Shown: positions 47,201-60,550, numbered from the stretch's first letter. The stretch is 64,000 bases of DNA from Lasioglossum baleicum (GCF_051020765.1 NC_134932.1:13082001-13146000); one strand, 5' to 3'. Notes: generated by a model from the sequence alone, not told the origin. A program made the numbers and translations.

Positions 47201-50200
47201 AGTCTCTCTGTCCAAATTAAAACTAATTGCATGGATGATCGCAAGCGGGACTGAAGCTGTCGCTGAGCGCGAGTTGGGTCGATACGAAACGGGACTGCGG
47301 GCAAGTTCTTGGCTACTGCAGGTGGATCGAATCCTTTTCAACCAACGCTCGAGTGCTTAACCTATTTTCTTCGGAAAATAAAACAAATCGTGGTACATAC
47401 TCGCAAAAAGTATCCACTTCGTCAAGTAAGTCGCAAGATAAGGGCATCTGTTTCCTTTTATTTCTTTTATTCCCTGAACAATTAGCTAACAAAAAATTGA
47501 GAACACATCTGCGAATAATTACAGATTAATTTTCTCGAGAAGAATGATGCGAGTAGAATGACCAGCAAGAGCAGACTGGAATGTAAAATTGGAAGAAGAT
47601 CTTTTTCAGTGTCCATTACACAACATTTTTGAAACACTGTCAGCATCGTTCGCTAACACTGTTTGCTAACATCCCGACAGTTGCCAATGTTCCGTTTTGA
47701 AGCGCAGCGACGCGCAAAACAAAATTGTTTCCCGTTTCGCGACCGGTTGCGTAATCCTGGAAGCTTATTGTAAGTTCAGTGGCTTCAAACGTTCCTGTTG
47801 GCCACCAGTTTCGAGCCATTTATTATTCACAATCTCTGGCGCAACGCGTCTAGGATCCTACCAGCGTCGCCGTCGCTGTCGCTGTCGCCGATACCAGCTC
47901 TCTGTACCACTGCCAGAAAAGTTAACATCGTGACCGTTACTTTAGGCGACGGTTGACAAACCGTGCGCTACCGAGATAATTCGCTTACACGGACCGACTT
48001 CGAAATATTGCGTCTCCGTGCTCCCGAGAAGCCATATCAGGCAGAGGTTAACAGTGCTATAACAGACGGGGGGCCTTTCTGATTATGCGCAACAATGACT
48101 AATCGAATCTTTGACAATCTATGTATACCGCGGAATCCAGTTCCAATCTTTTTTCGTCATGAAAAACACGTTCAAAGAAAAATCGGATATACATATGTAT
48201 ATGAAGCAAAATTAATTCCCAAATTACTATAAACAATCTTGTATTAAGTGAACTTTTAATGAGTTGCAAAACGAATAAAAACTGGAGAACAACATTGTCT
48301 CACCCAACGCTCCGTCTCTAAGAAAACGCGAGTTCTAAGATACGCAAAGCGCGCGCACACTTCAAGCCCCGCCGAGCAGTGTCATTGGCGTCTAATGCGT
48401 CCATCTTCAAGTTCAATTTACTCGAAAACTAACCGTCGTAAGAAAAATTGTATTCCACAAATATTGTTCAGTTTCTCATGAAGAATCGTACTTTTCATCC
48501 TTCCTTGCTCGTCGGCGAGCAATAATGTGACAATCTGGAACAACAATCAAGGATTCCATTGAACACTCACCGTGCAGCAGTTGAAGGCTAAGTGCAGGAA
48601 GTCCGTGGGCGGGTTTGCGGCCGCACAGATCTCAGCCACGGCTAGATAATCGAGGCCGAAGCTGTCGGAGCGTGGCAGGACATCGGGATCGGCGGGCACG
48701 CGTCCGATCAGTTCGCAGACGACGATGCCGAACGAGAAGACGTCGGACCTATGGTCGTACCATTGTCCCTTCAGGCACTCCGGCGACATCCAATAGGGGC
48801 TGCCGACGGTGCTGAGTCTGTATCCGGTGCTGGGATCGGGGATCTTCGCGGCGAGACCGAAATCACCGACCACAGCCGTCATCTCGGCCGTGCTGTCGTC
48901 TTTCTTGATCAGGACGTTCTTCGAGGTGAGGTCCCGGTGAAAGAGACCGCGGCTGTGCAGATAGGCCATACCTCTCGCCACGTCCCTCGCCAGGTTCATC
49001 CTAATTAGGTGGGGTAACGGCGTGTGCCTCGCCATGATCAGCTGCTCCAGACTGCCGCCGTTTATGTACTCCGTTAGCGCGTGCAGTTGACCCTCGTGCA
49101 CGCACACTCCCATAAACCTGGAAGGAAGCATCGGGATGTTAGTATTGTTTTAGGAGACTATCCAATTCCAAGAAAATCAGCTTTTGGTTGACTCGACATG
49201 CAGTAGACCTGGCAAGTAGGATACAGTAGCATTGATCAGATATTTGACGAGTAGAATAAGCCAGCACCGATCAGACACGCGAGCAAGCTGTTACCTGTCT
49301 CCAAGAATCTTCGGCTGACTTTGAGTCTGGCATACAGTAGATTTGACGAGTGAAATAGGTCAGCATTGATCAGACACGCAAGCGGACACCTATCCGACGT
49401 ATATTGACACGTAACTTCAGTAAAAAGACTGGCGATAGCTAGGTCACCCTGTACATCACCTCGTTCCGCCAGGGCGAGTGGAATAACCTCCCGAAGTTTG
49501 ACCCGCCGCTCCGGTAACCGTCGGGATAGGGTAATTCTGGTAATAGTTGCGCTCAGCACGCGCAGTTAGCGAGCAGACGGGCCTTCCAAGATTTATTCCT
49601 TGAAAGGGCATCGGAGTCCTCTACCCTCAATTACGCGAGTGCACCGACTCGACTCGGTAATGGGATATCTCGGGATTGGGGGCAAAGAAGGAAAACAACG
49701 AAGAGTCTCTCGCAACTGGTGCCGAGAACGGCAATTAGAATAATAACGACAGCGTTAATAATCACGCATCAAGGAAGACGCTACACGGCCCCCGGGCTGT
49801 AATAGAACGCCCGACGAACTTCTTCTTGCTTGGACGGAGTTGCATAAGCGGACGGAACGGACCCTAACCTGTCCAACTTCGCTTTTGTCTCGTGTTCGTT
49901 CACAAGCCCCTAATACATAACGTGCTAGGAACGGTAGCCCTGTTCACTTCATGACAATCGTCGGCTGATAGGTTCGACGATGCGAATAATTAAAGGTAAT
50001 GAGATTCGGCATTGTCTTTGTGAGATCTTCAGGGTATAAGTACAGAATAATTGCATACGGCCAAGATTAAATGTATACATGCATATACAATGTTTCTTTA
50101 TCTTGAAATGATAAACAAACCGACTGCGGATAGGAAACGAAGGACACAGACTAGAAAGGAAAGACAATAAATCGTGTTTCAATAGGTCTCGGATTGCCAA

Positions 50201-53200
50201 CAATTTCTGAACTTGTGCGTTATTCGCACACGAACAAGTTTCGGTCCCTTTCTTTTCATGCTCGTGTTAGAGGGAATACTCTCGCAGAAGCAGGGACAAT
50301 CGACCACGAAATGTTGTCCTTCGACAAGTCTCAGCGCCAAACACGTCTCAGCGAGGCGTTAAAGGCGAGGTTCTTGAGGGGCTTTAATTGCCAAGCAAGT
50401 CGCGGAGACGCGCGACGATTCTCCTTGCGAATCCGCGCACGAATCGCGAATGTTGTACTCGCTCGTTACTCATCTTTCCCAATAAAGGCCCGCGACCTTC
50501 GTGTTCCAGGGGGGTGGGGAGCTCCGAGGACAACCTCAGGACGAAGGTCTTCGACCTAGAATGCCGTACAGTGTACTCGCGAAACTCACAATCAGACAAA
50601 AGCGGCACGAATAAAAGGAAGCCTCGGATACGGAGCGCCAGCGGCGCTCTCGGGTCAACGATTGTGTTCTCTCATCGCATCGGTTGGCCAGCCAATCAAA
50701 GCGAGGATAGACAATGTACGGCGCGCGAGTCGACAAGATATTTTTGCGACCGTGGTTGCCACGGATCGAACCATCGCGCATCGTTTCCAGTGAGAGACAG
50801 CCGGGGGAATTCGTCGTGTCGCAACGAATTTAATTGACCGGCTATAAATAGCGCCGAGGATTGACGTTCGCTTTGTCGGATGTGCGCGCGGCGTCACTCG
50901 TTTTCCGCGGATCCGCCATTTGCCGGAAATTCAACCCCTTGCACTAGGATTTATTCTAGGGTTGAAGTGTAATTGGAATTTCCTATGAAGTCATTCGTCA
51001 TCAGTGTTTCGAGATTTGTTCGAAATCGAGTATATTGTAATCTTTAGGGATATATGAAATTATAACAGGAGAGCTCACAAACCGATGAAAATGATAATTT
51101 AGGATGTCATAGTGAGAACACAAGAACTGTGAGAATCTCATTGTTTCAAAGACACGAGATGATCGAAAATATACAATACAAAATCGCGTTATTGTTTAGA
51201 AGATGCAATTCCTGGTCAGTTTGTTCGGAAAGTCCAAGGGTCAGCTCCTTTAAAACATCCCGGAGCAGAGATTCTGAACGTTTAATACGTTTCCACGAAC
51301 CTGATCGTCGGTTCTTAGACCCTCGTTAAACTTATTAGCATCGGTTGCCTAACGCGTACTTGGTCACCGACTAATTCGTAGATTTTAGCGCGGTAATATC
51401 CGCAGGCGACGTTAACAGTGCCAATAGCAGTGGCTTTATTGCTGGAAACTGAGTAAACTGCGCTCGGCAGAAAGTTCGAAGAACGCTCGAAGAACCGTAA
51501 CAGGAAAAATTAAGCGTGTACAAAATATGTAGTACGAGCGCGAAAAGAGAGAAGAAAAGCATTTAACTTGCCAACAATAAAAACGAGGAAACTCGGAAAG
51601 GAATATACATAGTGTCTATATGTAAAAATAGAGGATGAAAAAATGCAGAATGTCAGAGGTGCACGGTTGACCTTCGTGCATTTACATATTAGTGTGCAGA
51701 GCACGGAAGTCGTCGAAAACGACAAAATGAACAGCATAAACAAAAATTTCCTCGAAAGTTTTTCTTTCATTTCGTCCATAAAATCGTGACGCCATCGTCT
51801 AATAATAAATGCAGATTAAGCACCGAATGGACAGATGAATAATGACACCAGGGCAGGAAAGAACATTATGGCAGTATAGTCTGCACGAAAGCCTAGTCGA
51901 CGTTACTCGCATAAATCAGTTTCTCCTGGAAAACGGCAGTGCCGCAGACCGTCGGAGTTTATTTCCGCGAATCCACGCGAGGGTAAGTCGATTATGGTAG
52001 CTTGTATCGATTTGCCACGGTGCTCTATTGACACCCGTGCCACTAAAGAACCTTCGACTCCCGTCTCGGAGAACGGGAGGGACCGATTCGATCCTCTTTG
52101 GCAGCCGAACAACCGGAAAATTTCAACTCTAGCTAAAGACGAGGCGCCTTCCTCGAGCCGTGCTTCCCTCTCGGTAGGGTTAATTGGCCATGCGTTCGCC
52201 ACCGCACAGGATTAATATCACTCGACTTCGCCACGAGCTGCAGATTTCGCTTTTGGCCCGCCGACAACGCCTCACAAGCCCCTGAACGTTTCAATCCAAA
52301 ATTCTGGTTCAATTCCCTTCGTTACGGACTAATGGTCTAATGCAATTACGCGTTCGTGCGATTTCGTTAATTTTCTAAAAGGATTTTAATACTTCGCGCT
52401 GGTTAATGGCTTCATCAATCTTATCCAATTTGACACGATTCACTTTTTTTCATTCTAATAATATTTTAGTTTCTGTACAACAACGTATCTTAAAATTCTT
52501 CCGCAGCTTTCATCGCAATACGAGAATTAATTCTGCAATTTCACAAATGGCTGTGATCGTTTTGCTGTGAAATGGAGATCCAAACAAACTGGGTCGTTTC
52601 GATGAGTTCTGGCGTTAAGAGACATCAACGCTCGTCTCCCAGTGGAAACATACACGGGGGTGGGGGGGGGCACAGTCCCGGCAAGAAAGTTCTGCTGGTG
52701 TATCGCGGTGTATTCGATCATTTTTAATAGAGCGGAGACAATTTATCCGGCGATCCATCTTGGCGTTTTCAGCGTAGCCCGCGTTACTTGCGGCGAGGTT
52801 TATCATTTCAGAGAGGAACGATAGAATCAGCGTTCCATAGGAGAGACTCGACTCAGCGATCCTGGAGATTAGATAGCTCCGTATGTGGCTGGACGCGTAT
52901 GGGGTAAAGTTCGGGGTCGTTTGTCCCATTATTACCCTTTAACGCGACGCGATAACCACCAATTAGCAGCCGGCGCGTCGACGATCGGCTTGTCTTCATT
53001 TGTTACCACCCGGGATACCCTCTTATCTGAATGCCCGTTTAGGATCGTTGATTTATGCTACTCGAGGCTTATCGGAAGCTTAGACCTCGAAAATGGAGGA
53101 TCTTCTGTCCGGTTCGATCAGTTTCCTAATCCCGTATCAATCATCAAATCCTCGTTCATCGAAGCGAGCTCTTTTCCATTTTACAAATGTTTTCTAGCCA

Positions 53201-55862
53201 ACAGAGAATCTCCAGGAAATTCTGAGACCGTTCAAGTCACTGAGTGCCGAATTTATAAATTTATAGAAGAAACTTTCGGTACTGATGGTTTGATTGACAG
53301 AATTGATTGTCTTCTAACATTTGAAAAAATATCTTGAGTAGCGTAGCTCGATCCTGATCTTCTGTACATAAATTAGCATCAGACAGTTTTGTTCCAGATC
53401 AGTAATAACAAACTACCGCGAAGAGCGCATCCGAGTACATATCAGACAGTTTTCTGAAAAAGTTAAATACATTCTTCCTCCAATGCATCCGATCTAATCG
53501 CGGAGTTAAACAGGCGTGTTTAACACGCGCAACCGCGGCGCCGATTAAATTTCACCTGGAATTAATTAAGCGTCCGGCGCTCGCCAGTCTGGTAATTAAC
53601 AATTATATAAAAGAAAGGTGAAAGAGATGGGCTTGATTTTTCCCTTCTACACGCTCGGAGCAGTACCGCAAGTAGATAAGTCGCGCGTGTGTATTTTGTA
53701 CTCGCGGTTACGTCATCTGACGGCTGGTAAAAGTTCGCAAGAGCGTTATCGCGACAATGAGCGGACGTCGACGATTCAGAGGGTATCTCGATATCTCCGT
53801 GGAAACGCTCGATTCGACTTTATCGCGGCCCGACTAGATCAAACGATCGGAAGCGTCGCGTCGCATCGCGGCGGCTGTTGTTCGGCTCGTGTGACTACGG
53901 ACGGCGTGAAATTCGCACGCGATCTCGCGAATCACGCTGTCCAAGATGACAAGAGAGCGATGCGATTTTTATCTGTAGTCGTGGGTTACAGGCGCGAGAC
54001 ATTAGAGGGGGGAGACATTTTTATGGCATCGCTTCGGTGATTTCGCATTTTTCAGAGGGATATGGGCTTCGGAAGTTTTTAGTTAGCCATGCAATCTCAA
54101 ATTATGCTAAAGGTCATCCCGGATCAAGATCACATTCATTCATTCAATGATATCGTATATTTTGATTCTTATTGACCTTGACTAAGAAACATCTAGAACC
54201 ATGTTACGGTGGTGAAGTGTGCCATAAAGGGATGAGAAAAGATTCGGAATCAACTAAATATCTTCGGATGAACAAAGATTGTATAGTTTCTCCGTCGAAT
54301 TATAGTGTTGAATATCCCGTAACGGGGCAATTTACGTTACGGTTCCGTCCGTGCCGTTTCTTCGCCGGCGAAACAGTTAGAACAAGTATCGATTTAATCG
54401 CAACAGAACCGTGGCCGGTGTTGCAGCGGAACAACGCGGATCAACGAGACTTCTTTTTCCTTCGATCACGAGATAAGAAACATTTCATGTTTAGGCAAAC
54501 ACTAAACATAATCGTGGCGACTTTACTCTTCCCGGGATCGATGTGGGGTACGAGAGATAAGCTTGGACGAAGCACTCTTGAGCACGCTCTATTATCAACT
54601 TCTTTCGTCTTCGAATTGTCTGGAAATCGAAAATAATACAAAAAGTTCCTTCAAATTCTTTAGACATTTCACTGTTTTGTATTTCTGACAACTTTATATG
54701 TATACGGACGGACAAGGATGAAACAAAATGATGCGAACGTCTGAAATGTTTGAAGGTCCCGCTGAAGCGTTAATTAGCAAATGCGAACCCGAAAGTTCAG
54801 CAGATCGATAGAATCCTCGTACGGTCTAAATCGAGGCTCCCACCCGCGCACTCGAGTACTCAAGATTCCGCAAATCCGCGGCATCCTAATTTAACCTTTC
54901 AAAGAACCGGGGGCCTTGAAAGAGCCGAAGAGGCGAGCGAATTTAATCGCGAGCACGTTCCCGGTCCTGGACGAAATTCAAGGAAAACGAACGGAGAGGG
55001 GACCGAGATATCGATTTAGGCCAGATATGCTCGTAGTAAATCGCGCCAGCCGCCGCCGCCTCCGTCGCCGGATGTATCGACCGTTTCCATTCATCCATAT
55101 TCGCTGAAACCGCTTGACCACACCTGGCAAGAGGTCTAACAGTTGCAAAATCCATTGGCTGTTTCGGGGGAATCATAAATTCCAGGGAAACCGATCGTTC
55201 GTTTACTTATTCGCATTTTCGGTGTCCGAATCGAATTAGTATCGCCGATGAGTGGACGATCGCGATTAATGAACGGCTCTTTCCTCAAATTGTTTGCAAA
55301 CAACGATACACACGACTTATTACATTTATTATAACAAAAATGAGCTGGTTTAAAACGGTAACAACATTAGAATTATTCAGAATACAATGAAATTCCATGA
55401 TGTTATAGGAAGTTTGAAAAATATAAGAGGAGGAGATCCTATGGATGCCAAAGGGTTAAAAGGGTTGTCAGTGTACAGACGGCCGCTTCTTTCAATGAAA
55501 CACTGAGTCAGCGGAGCGTGCTGTCGCGGTTTCCGCAGCCTTCAACGAGAGAAATGCCAGAAATAAGATCCGCCGGTATAAACACACGCACACTCGGCCC
55601 GAATCTGGGCCAAGCCGTTTATATCGTCGGAATGCGTTGTCGCCGCTCGGATGCGACTCAACTTAACTCGACTCGACTCGAAGCTACTGGACGGAGCATG
55701 AGAGCGAGCCCGTCTAGCCGAGGATCGCTGCATTATGTCATAACTCGTTGCTCGCAAACCGCGGAACTCTTTTGGCATTAGCCTGGCTGAACCAGCTCGG
55801 ACCAGTTGCGTCAACCGTGAGCGCTCTGTTTTCAAGGGACGAGCGCGCGCGCGGGATTGATG

Positions 55863-55923
<61 letters not shown>

Positions 55924-57611
55924 GTCTTTCTCGCGCGCCAAAACCTGTTTCCGTCCGCAAACTCATTCTTGCAAGATGCCACCGCCACCGGCCGCTACTT
56001 TATTCCTCACCCTTTATTTGCTCGGCGAACACGTTACCCGTGTCGCTTTTTATAGCCGGCATTCCGCGATGTAATCGCGCGGATTATTTAGACGACAAGC
56101 GGCGCTGTACCACCGACACGCTCTTTCGGAACCACCGTGTGATTGCTCGGAGTGCTTCTTCAACCCCTCGCTGCAGCGCGTTCTGATGCCGATTTCGCGA
56201 TTCACAGTTGGAGAACGGTACACCGAGAAAAATGTAGATGTTCGTTTCCTATTTCATCCTTTTTGCAATTTTTATAACATTTCTCAGCTACTGGTCGAAG
56301 ATCAAAGAATCAAAGGCTCCGGCAACCCTAACCGGGCAGAAACTGTTATGCCAGTTCTGAAAGGGGATCACGCCAGCCCGCAATATGAAAGTACCGTTCA
56401 CCCATTACTCTACGATATTAACCTATCGATTTAGCCATCGAGGTTCGGTCAATTCCATTTTCTTCAAGCCAATATTCGCGGATTCTCGACGCCCGCCGAC
56501 TCTCGACGGAATTGAAATGGCTAATGGGAGGGTTGTGGAATAGTCACCCGTATCAACTCGTATCAGATTACCGATAACACAGCTGTCTATGATTCCATTG
56601 GCTGTCGGACGATCGCGAAACAACGGGTTCAAAGGCGACAGAGCAATTTATTCGACTGGGTAGTGGCTCTGTCACCCTACTTTGTTTTTACAGAAGCTAA
56701 TCACCTGAGTACTCTCTGGTGTCTGGTGCGGAATTACTACATATCTATAGTAAAGCCATCAACCCCTTTGAATAATCCGTAGCCGTGTTTCTAATCGTTT
56801 ATAGTTTATGTCTTTAAAATCTCGCGTGGATTGCTTTTATTTCACAATTAATACTAAAAGTTTCACTGCTGGTCAAACGAGAAGTGTCAAATTATTCAAA
56901 TCCAGTCTTTTCATTTTTCACGGGCGAACGCGTTAATCGCATTAGTCATTTCCAGCGATTGTGGGCTTCTATGTTAAATATAAATGTTAATAATCAGCTC
57001 CAGACTAAAAGATTCGTCATGCACGGTGACTCAAGTGTATGATAATTGAAAAGTATAGTGTTCATATCCTCATTAAGAGCAATTGCTTTTCCATTGGGAA
57101 ATAAACGAACGAAAAGGTAGCCACGCACGTTCTACAGAAGAATGTTTAAAAAATTAGAAGATCGTCACTATGGGCGTCGACGACATGACGCTGAAAGCAT
57201 CGATTTTAACTCTCGTATCGATAACCAAAACATCTTAAATGGATCATGTAGGAGAAAACCAAGCTGAAAATGTTGATCGAAATCGATTTTGCCGCTTTCC
57301 AGCCACAATAAAATTTCAAAACAGATCCAAGGGGGCTGCCCAGGTGGCCGCCAATTAGAACAAGGGCTAATTAGGCCCGGTTCGAGGCCGCAGAAGGAAA
57401 TTCGGCTGGCGCACGCACTCCGTTTCCTCGAGATCGGCATCTCGAGTTTCTCTAGCGTAAAAGTGGACCGGATTCTCGGTTCGACTTACCTCAGTATATT
57501 CGGATGGCTGAGCTTGTTCATCAGCTGAACCTCCTTGAGCATGTTCGGCCTGTTCGCCGGCAGCTGGTTCATCTTCAACACCATCACCTGACTCGTCACT
57601 TTGTGTGTAAC
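44296..57611 (-). CDS. cdi: TESK/center-divider family protein kinase, 3' part (4 exons, 572 aa; 5' end outside window)
   Basis: On the minus strand, exons 57611-57490, 49117-48571, 46980-46447 and 44811-44296 join in frame. Counting from the first visible residue, the N-lobe lysine lies in VMVLKMN (K13), followed by the family-typical MLKEVQLMNKLSHPNILRF. The catalytic loop is HRDLTSKN (101-108), the metal-binding motif DFG is at 126-128, and STVGSPYWMSPECL (143-156) is the activation segment. KGQWYDHRSDVFSFG and FGLDYLAV are also typical of TESK kinases. These act as dual-specificity kinases upstream of cofilin/actin; the Drosophila member is center divider. After the kinase domain comes a basic, Ser-rich linker and a tail with KIVEYFERKQ. 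The glycine-rich loop and everything before it are missing because exon 57611 starts at an acceptor (TTTTTCCAG). All splice sites are GT-AG. Confidence 0.93.
44876..45048. mobile_element. MITE-like element with TTA target duplication, 173 bases
   Basis: The left end GGGTGGATTTATAGTGGAGC is matched by its exact reverse complement GCTCCACTATAAATCCACCC at the right end. The inverted similarity then continues imperfectly (GCGAG-TG and GCGGC). TTA flanks both sides. A 3-base TTA duplication with G-rich termini is typical of PIF/Harbinger-type elements. The interior is too short to code for a transposase. It lies in the kinase intron between exons 46447 and 44811, only 65 bases from the last exon's acceptor side. 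Confidence 0.8.
45097..45131. mobile_element. Solo left end of the TA-flanked element
   Basis: CAGACTGCGGATCTTCGTGC followed by AAAATAAAAATTTA closely matches the first 35 bases of the complete element at 46034 (GACTGCGGATCTTCACATGC then AAAATAAAAATT). No right end was found nearby. Confidence 0.6.
46034..46223. mobile_element. MITE-like element, TA-flanked, 190 bases (best copy)
   Basis: TA-GACTGCGGATCTTCACATGC on the left and TGCATAAAGATCCGCAGTC-TA on the right form inverted repeats of about 19 bases with few mismatches. The interior is AT-rich and noncoding. The flanks also share TTATCAG on both sides, so a longer 7-base duplication is an alternative to the TA reading. It sits in the same kinase intron as the 44876-45048 element and the solo end at 45097. 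Confidence 0.78.
46981..48570 (-). other. Kinase intron within the end of the catalytic domain
   Basis: This intron of 1590 bases has donor ACG/GTGAGT at 48571/48570 and acceptor GGGTTTCAG ending at 46981. It interrupts the conserved stretch FNCCT / YEPKSRPTFPE near the end of the kinase domain. No other feature is supported inside it. Confidence 0.8.
49220..49387. repeat. Imperfect tandem duplication, period about 99 bases
   Basis: TTTGACGAGTAGAATAAGCC with CGATCAGACACGCGAGC, starting at 49243, recurs as TTTGACGAGTGAAATAGGTC with TGATCAGACACGCAAGC, starting at 49342. Each copy is preceded by ATACAGTAG, and a third partial GCATTGATCAGA lies at 49229. It is located 100-270 bases upstream of the kinase exon at 49117. 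Confidence 0.75.
55865..55918. repeat. Long (TC)n microsatellite
   Basis: About 54 bases of uninterrupted TC dinucleotide, the longest simple repeat in the window. It produces Ser-Leu frames on one strand and Arg-Glu frames on the other. Confidence 0.97.
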
Positions 57612-57739
57612 CTGGAAAAAGGATTGGACACACGTTCAGCACGATTTGTTACCGATTGGCCACGGTGCTCGGCCATGCTACACATAGTTTCGTCGCAAGG
57701 GGGGCTCGCGGGCCGCTTAAGCGGTTTCTGATGGAACCC

Positions 57740-58330
57740 GCAGTTATCGCGAACTCTTGCGAAATTGAAACATAGCTTAATCTGCGCGCGAAAACCGCTA
57801 ATGCCCCCTCTAGACCCTATATGTAGCATCTCGAACCGGTTAAATGCCGAAGAAAGTTGGAGAAATGGCGACCGCACTGATTCTGCCGCGCTGAAAATCC
57901 AATTTTTATTTTTTACGGCCTGGTAACTGAACGATCTGCTGTTGCAACACTGAAATATAGTAGCTTGATTTGAACCCTAAACTCTGAACATGATATTTTC
58001 AATTAATTGAACATCGACACAGTCCTCACACAGATGGTAAATGCAATTTTGATTTTTTACTGGCCTGATAAGTGGATGACCGAGTGTTGCAAGACTAAAA
58101 TATAGGTTAATCTACGCTTGAAAATTGCGAATGCCTCGCAGAGCCTGACTGTAACGTGCAAAAATGCGTAAAATGCAGATTTGATCGTCTGTATGTTTGA
58201 TAATTGAATGACCAACCATTGCGAAATGGAAACACAGCTAAATCTGCGCTCGAAAATCGCCAATGCATATCCGACTCTGAACATATATTTGAAATGGATT
58301 AATTGCAGAAGAAAGTTTCGAAGAACCGTG
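57740..58330. repeat. Diverged tandem array, about four units of 130-185 bases
   Basis: A recognisable block recurs in the same orientation starting near 57757, 57942, 58087 and 58219. It reads TTGCGAAATTGAAACATAGC, then TAATCTGCGC-CGAAAA-CGC-AATGC. Before it, in at least three units, is a block of the form GGCCTG-TAA-TGAACGA. Unit spacing is 185, 145 and 132 bases. The first, third and fourth copies are most alike; the second has lost part of the block. It lies in the kinase intron just upstream of the N-lobe exon. Confidence 0.72.
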
Positions 58331-60550
58331 GACTGTGCGAAAACGCGGATTGAATTTTCTAAATGCGCAACGAGTGGACACAAAGTGTGCCAGGTTATTG
58401 ATAAAAATGGGGAACATCGTGATAAACCTATAAACGATCAGTGAAACTTATTAGATATATAAAAAAAGGGGGAATTAGAAAGTGCGTGAGCAATGAATAA
58501 ATGAAGTTATAGAAAAATCAACATCGTATCCTGCGATTACCGAACATCGTGTTAATTGATGGTTACCATGAATTAGAGTTATAGAGACATAAAATAACAG
58601 CGTGAAACGAGTGCTAGATCCAGTTTTCGCGATCGGACTTCACTTTCTCGAGTGTTGCGATGATACTCGCCTAACTGTTACACTGGTTCGTATGTTTCTG
58701 ACAGAGTTGCTCGCTAGTGATCGGAAATTGAAAGTTACTTCTGCGGAAAATGGATAAAATGAAAGAAATATCGGGTTTCCTCCGTAGCGTCGCGGTTCTA
58801 TTGCCGCCATTTTGTGACGCGGCGAGTCGCGCGCCAATCAGGACGCTGGGAAAATAGCTTCCATTGCTCGGCAACGTCTCACAAGAGCCTTTGGCAGGCA
58901 AACAAATTACTCCCACACATAATTTAATTCTATTCAGAAATCAGGGACCGTTTTGCAATTACCATGGAAGCAATTATGTGAACACCGCAGTATTAATCGT
59001 GCAGAGTGTTCAGAAAAATCGCAAGGGGGCGGTTTACCCGGATTAAATCGCGTTTCCAGCACAAACGAGAAAACGATCGTCGACAAAGATCGTTCCGTAA
59101 TTAAGCGTTCTCATTGAACGGCGAGGAGCGGGACGTCATCCTGATCGAGACGAGATAATATACATATATGTACACTTTCTGTCGTGTTGTTCTCACAGCT
59201 GAAGAGCCGCGTGAGAGACAACCGTCGCGATTCATACAACAACGAGAACTGTTATTAATGAAACGAGACGCGCGCAACCGATGCTATTCAAACGGACGAG
59301 GATTCAGGATTTGCGGCCGTCGATGAATCGTATTTGTTCAGGCTGAATCGGAGACCAGGCACAAAGACAGCAGTACAATGCGCTGCGGTGAATCGCGTTG
59401 TCACTTGAAATGACGAAACTTCGATCCCTTCGCGTGTTTCGTTTTCACAGGGTTTCCCATTCGAGACAGACCTTTCGGATTAGTTCTCACAGCTTCGAAA
59501 CGGTTTCAGAATATTGTCCCTCTATTTGCGAGGCATTTCGAATCCATTTGTTGGTCCCCGAAGTGTTTCACCGAAGCTTTAAGAGTGAAATTTTTATGTG
59601 GCTGCTGTATATTTCGCAGATCCGCAGCTTGGCAATTAAATATAGAAACGGCAAACAGTGAAATTCGATGCGGTAATGACACGTAATCGGCAAATATAGT
59701 TCGAGGAAACCCCGGATCACCGAATCGATCCAGGGGGTGGAGAGAGGGGAGCTGGATCTCTGCTGGAAATCATCCTCGCGGTATCCATTTTTAATTCGCG
59801 AACGAGTGGCTCGCGTAACGGGACGACGAGCTCTCGCGTCGTCTCGCACTTTTGTGAATTCTCGCGCGTTCGTGTTTCCGTAGCTTCTGCGCGTTGCTGC
59901 GAACACCGTTTACCGTTAGAGATTTAGGATTCGCGTGGAAATCAGGCCAATCGGGAAAATTCGCGTTAAACAACTAGCCAGGAGAAAGGGAAACCTGTCA
60001 TAGCGGTATTATATTTAACGTTGATCATGACCGGACAGCGGATTTAATGTATTTACGACAGAAACGACTTGCTGCAATTTAAAACATAGCACCTTCAATC
60101 GAGATTTAGCACCTACTGCTGAATGTCCTCAGTCTCCTCAATCTCCCTGGTGTTTTCAGTCTCCTCGGGCTGTGCGGCTGTGCGATCCCGCTAAACAGGA
60201 AAACAACGACGAGGAGTGGGACGTGTCGCGAGATGGAAATTCCGCGAGTTAAAAAGTCGAGAATATCCGCGCGGAATCTGGCCAGGATTCCTTGGCAGTG
60301 GCTGGCTTAGTTGGGCCGCGTCCAGACGATGACGAATACGCGGCGCAGAGAGCCGGCGCGGCGGGTAAACAGAGCGCTTGCAAATCGAGCGTTTCGCGAG
60401 GATCAACAACAAAAAGAAAATAGAAGAAACTAGAATGGAGAAAGCGAAGCTAACGAGAACTCTGATTCCGCCGGAATTCCTGTCACAGTGTAACGCTCCG
60501 CGCGCGAAAAAAGTCCTCTTTCTCTTTGTTACGCTTCAGGCGATCCCGTA

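Larger units (their letters stand above)
49118..57489 (-). other. Kinase intron, 8.4 kb
   Basis: Lies between the N-lobe exon (donor AG/GTAAGT at 57490/57489) and the catalytic exon (acceptor CTTCCTTCCAG at 49118). It interrupts the HPNIL-RF junction. It contains an imperfect tandem duplication at 49220-49385, a long CT microsatellite at 55865-55918, and a CpG-rich segment around 50.3-50.9 kb. No nested exon is supported. The larger frames (52885-53337, 54172-54636) begin at non-ATG codons and show no domain. Confidence 0.75.

Noticed and set aside
52885..53337. 150-codon plus-strand frame in the kinase intron
   Set aside because: Starts at GTG, with no recognisable domain and no splice evidence.
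54172..54636. 154-codon plus-strand frame in the kinase intron
   Set aside because: Starts at TTG, with no domain or conserved motif. It is compatible with chance.
55857..56186. Ser-Leu repeat frame
   Set aside because: Direct translation of the (TC)n microsatellite.
57367..57642. Acidic minus-strand frame over the kinase N-lobe exon
   Set aside because: It is a shifted frame. The correct frame encodes VMVLKMN and LSHPNIL and joins the next exon as a kinase.
60121..60190. Short CTCAGTCTCCT-type repeats suggesting a coding repeat
   Set aside because: A Glu/Thr-rich minus-strand reading is possible over only about 25 codons, with no convincing exon borders. It was not joined to the kinase because no family match is visible.
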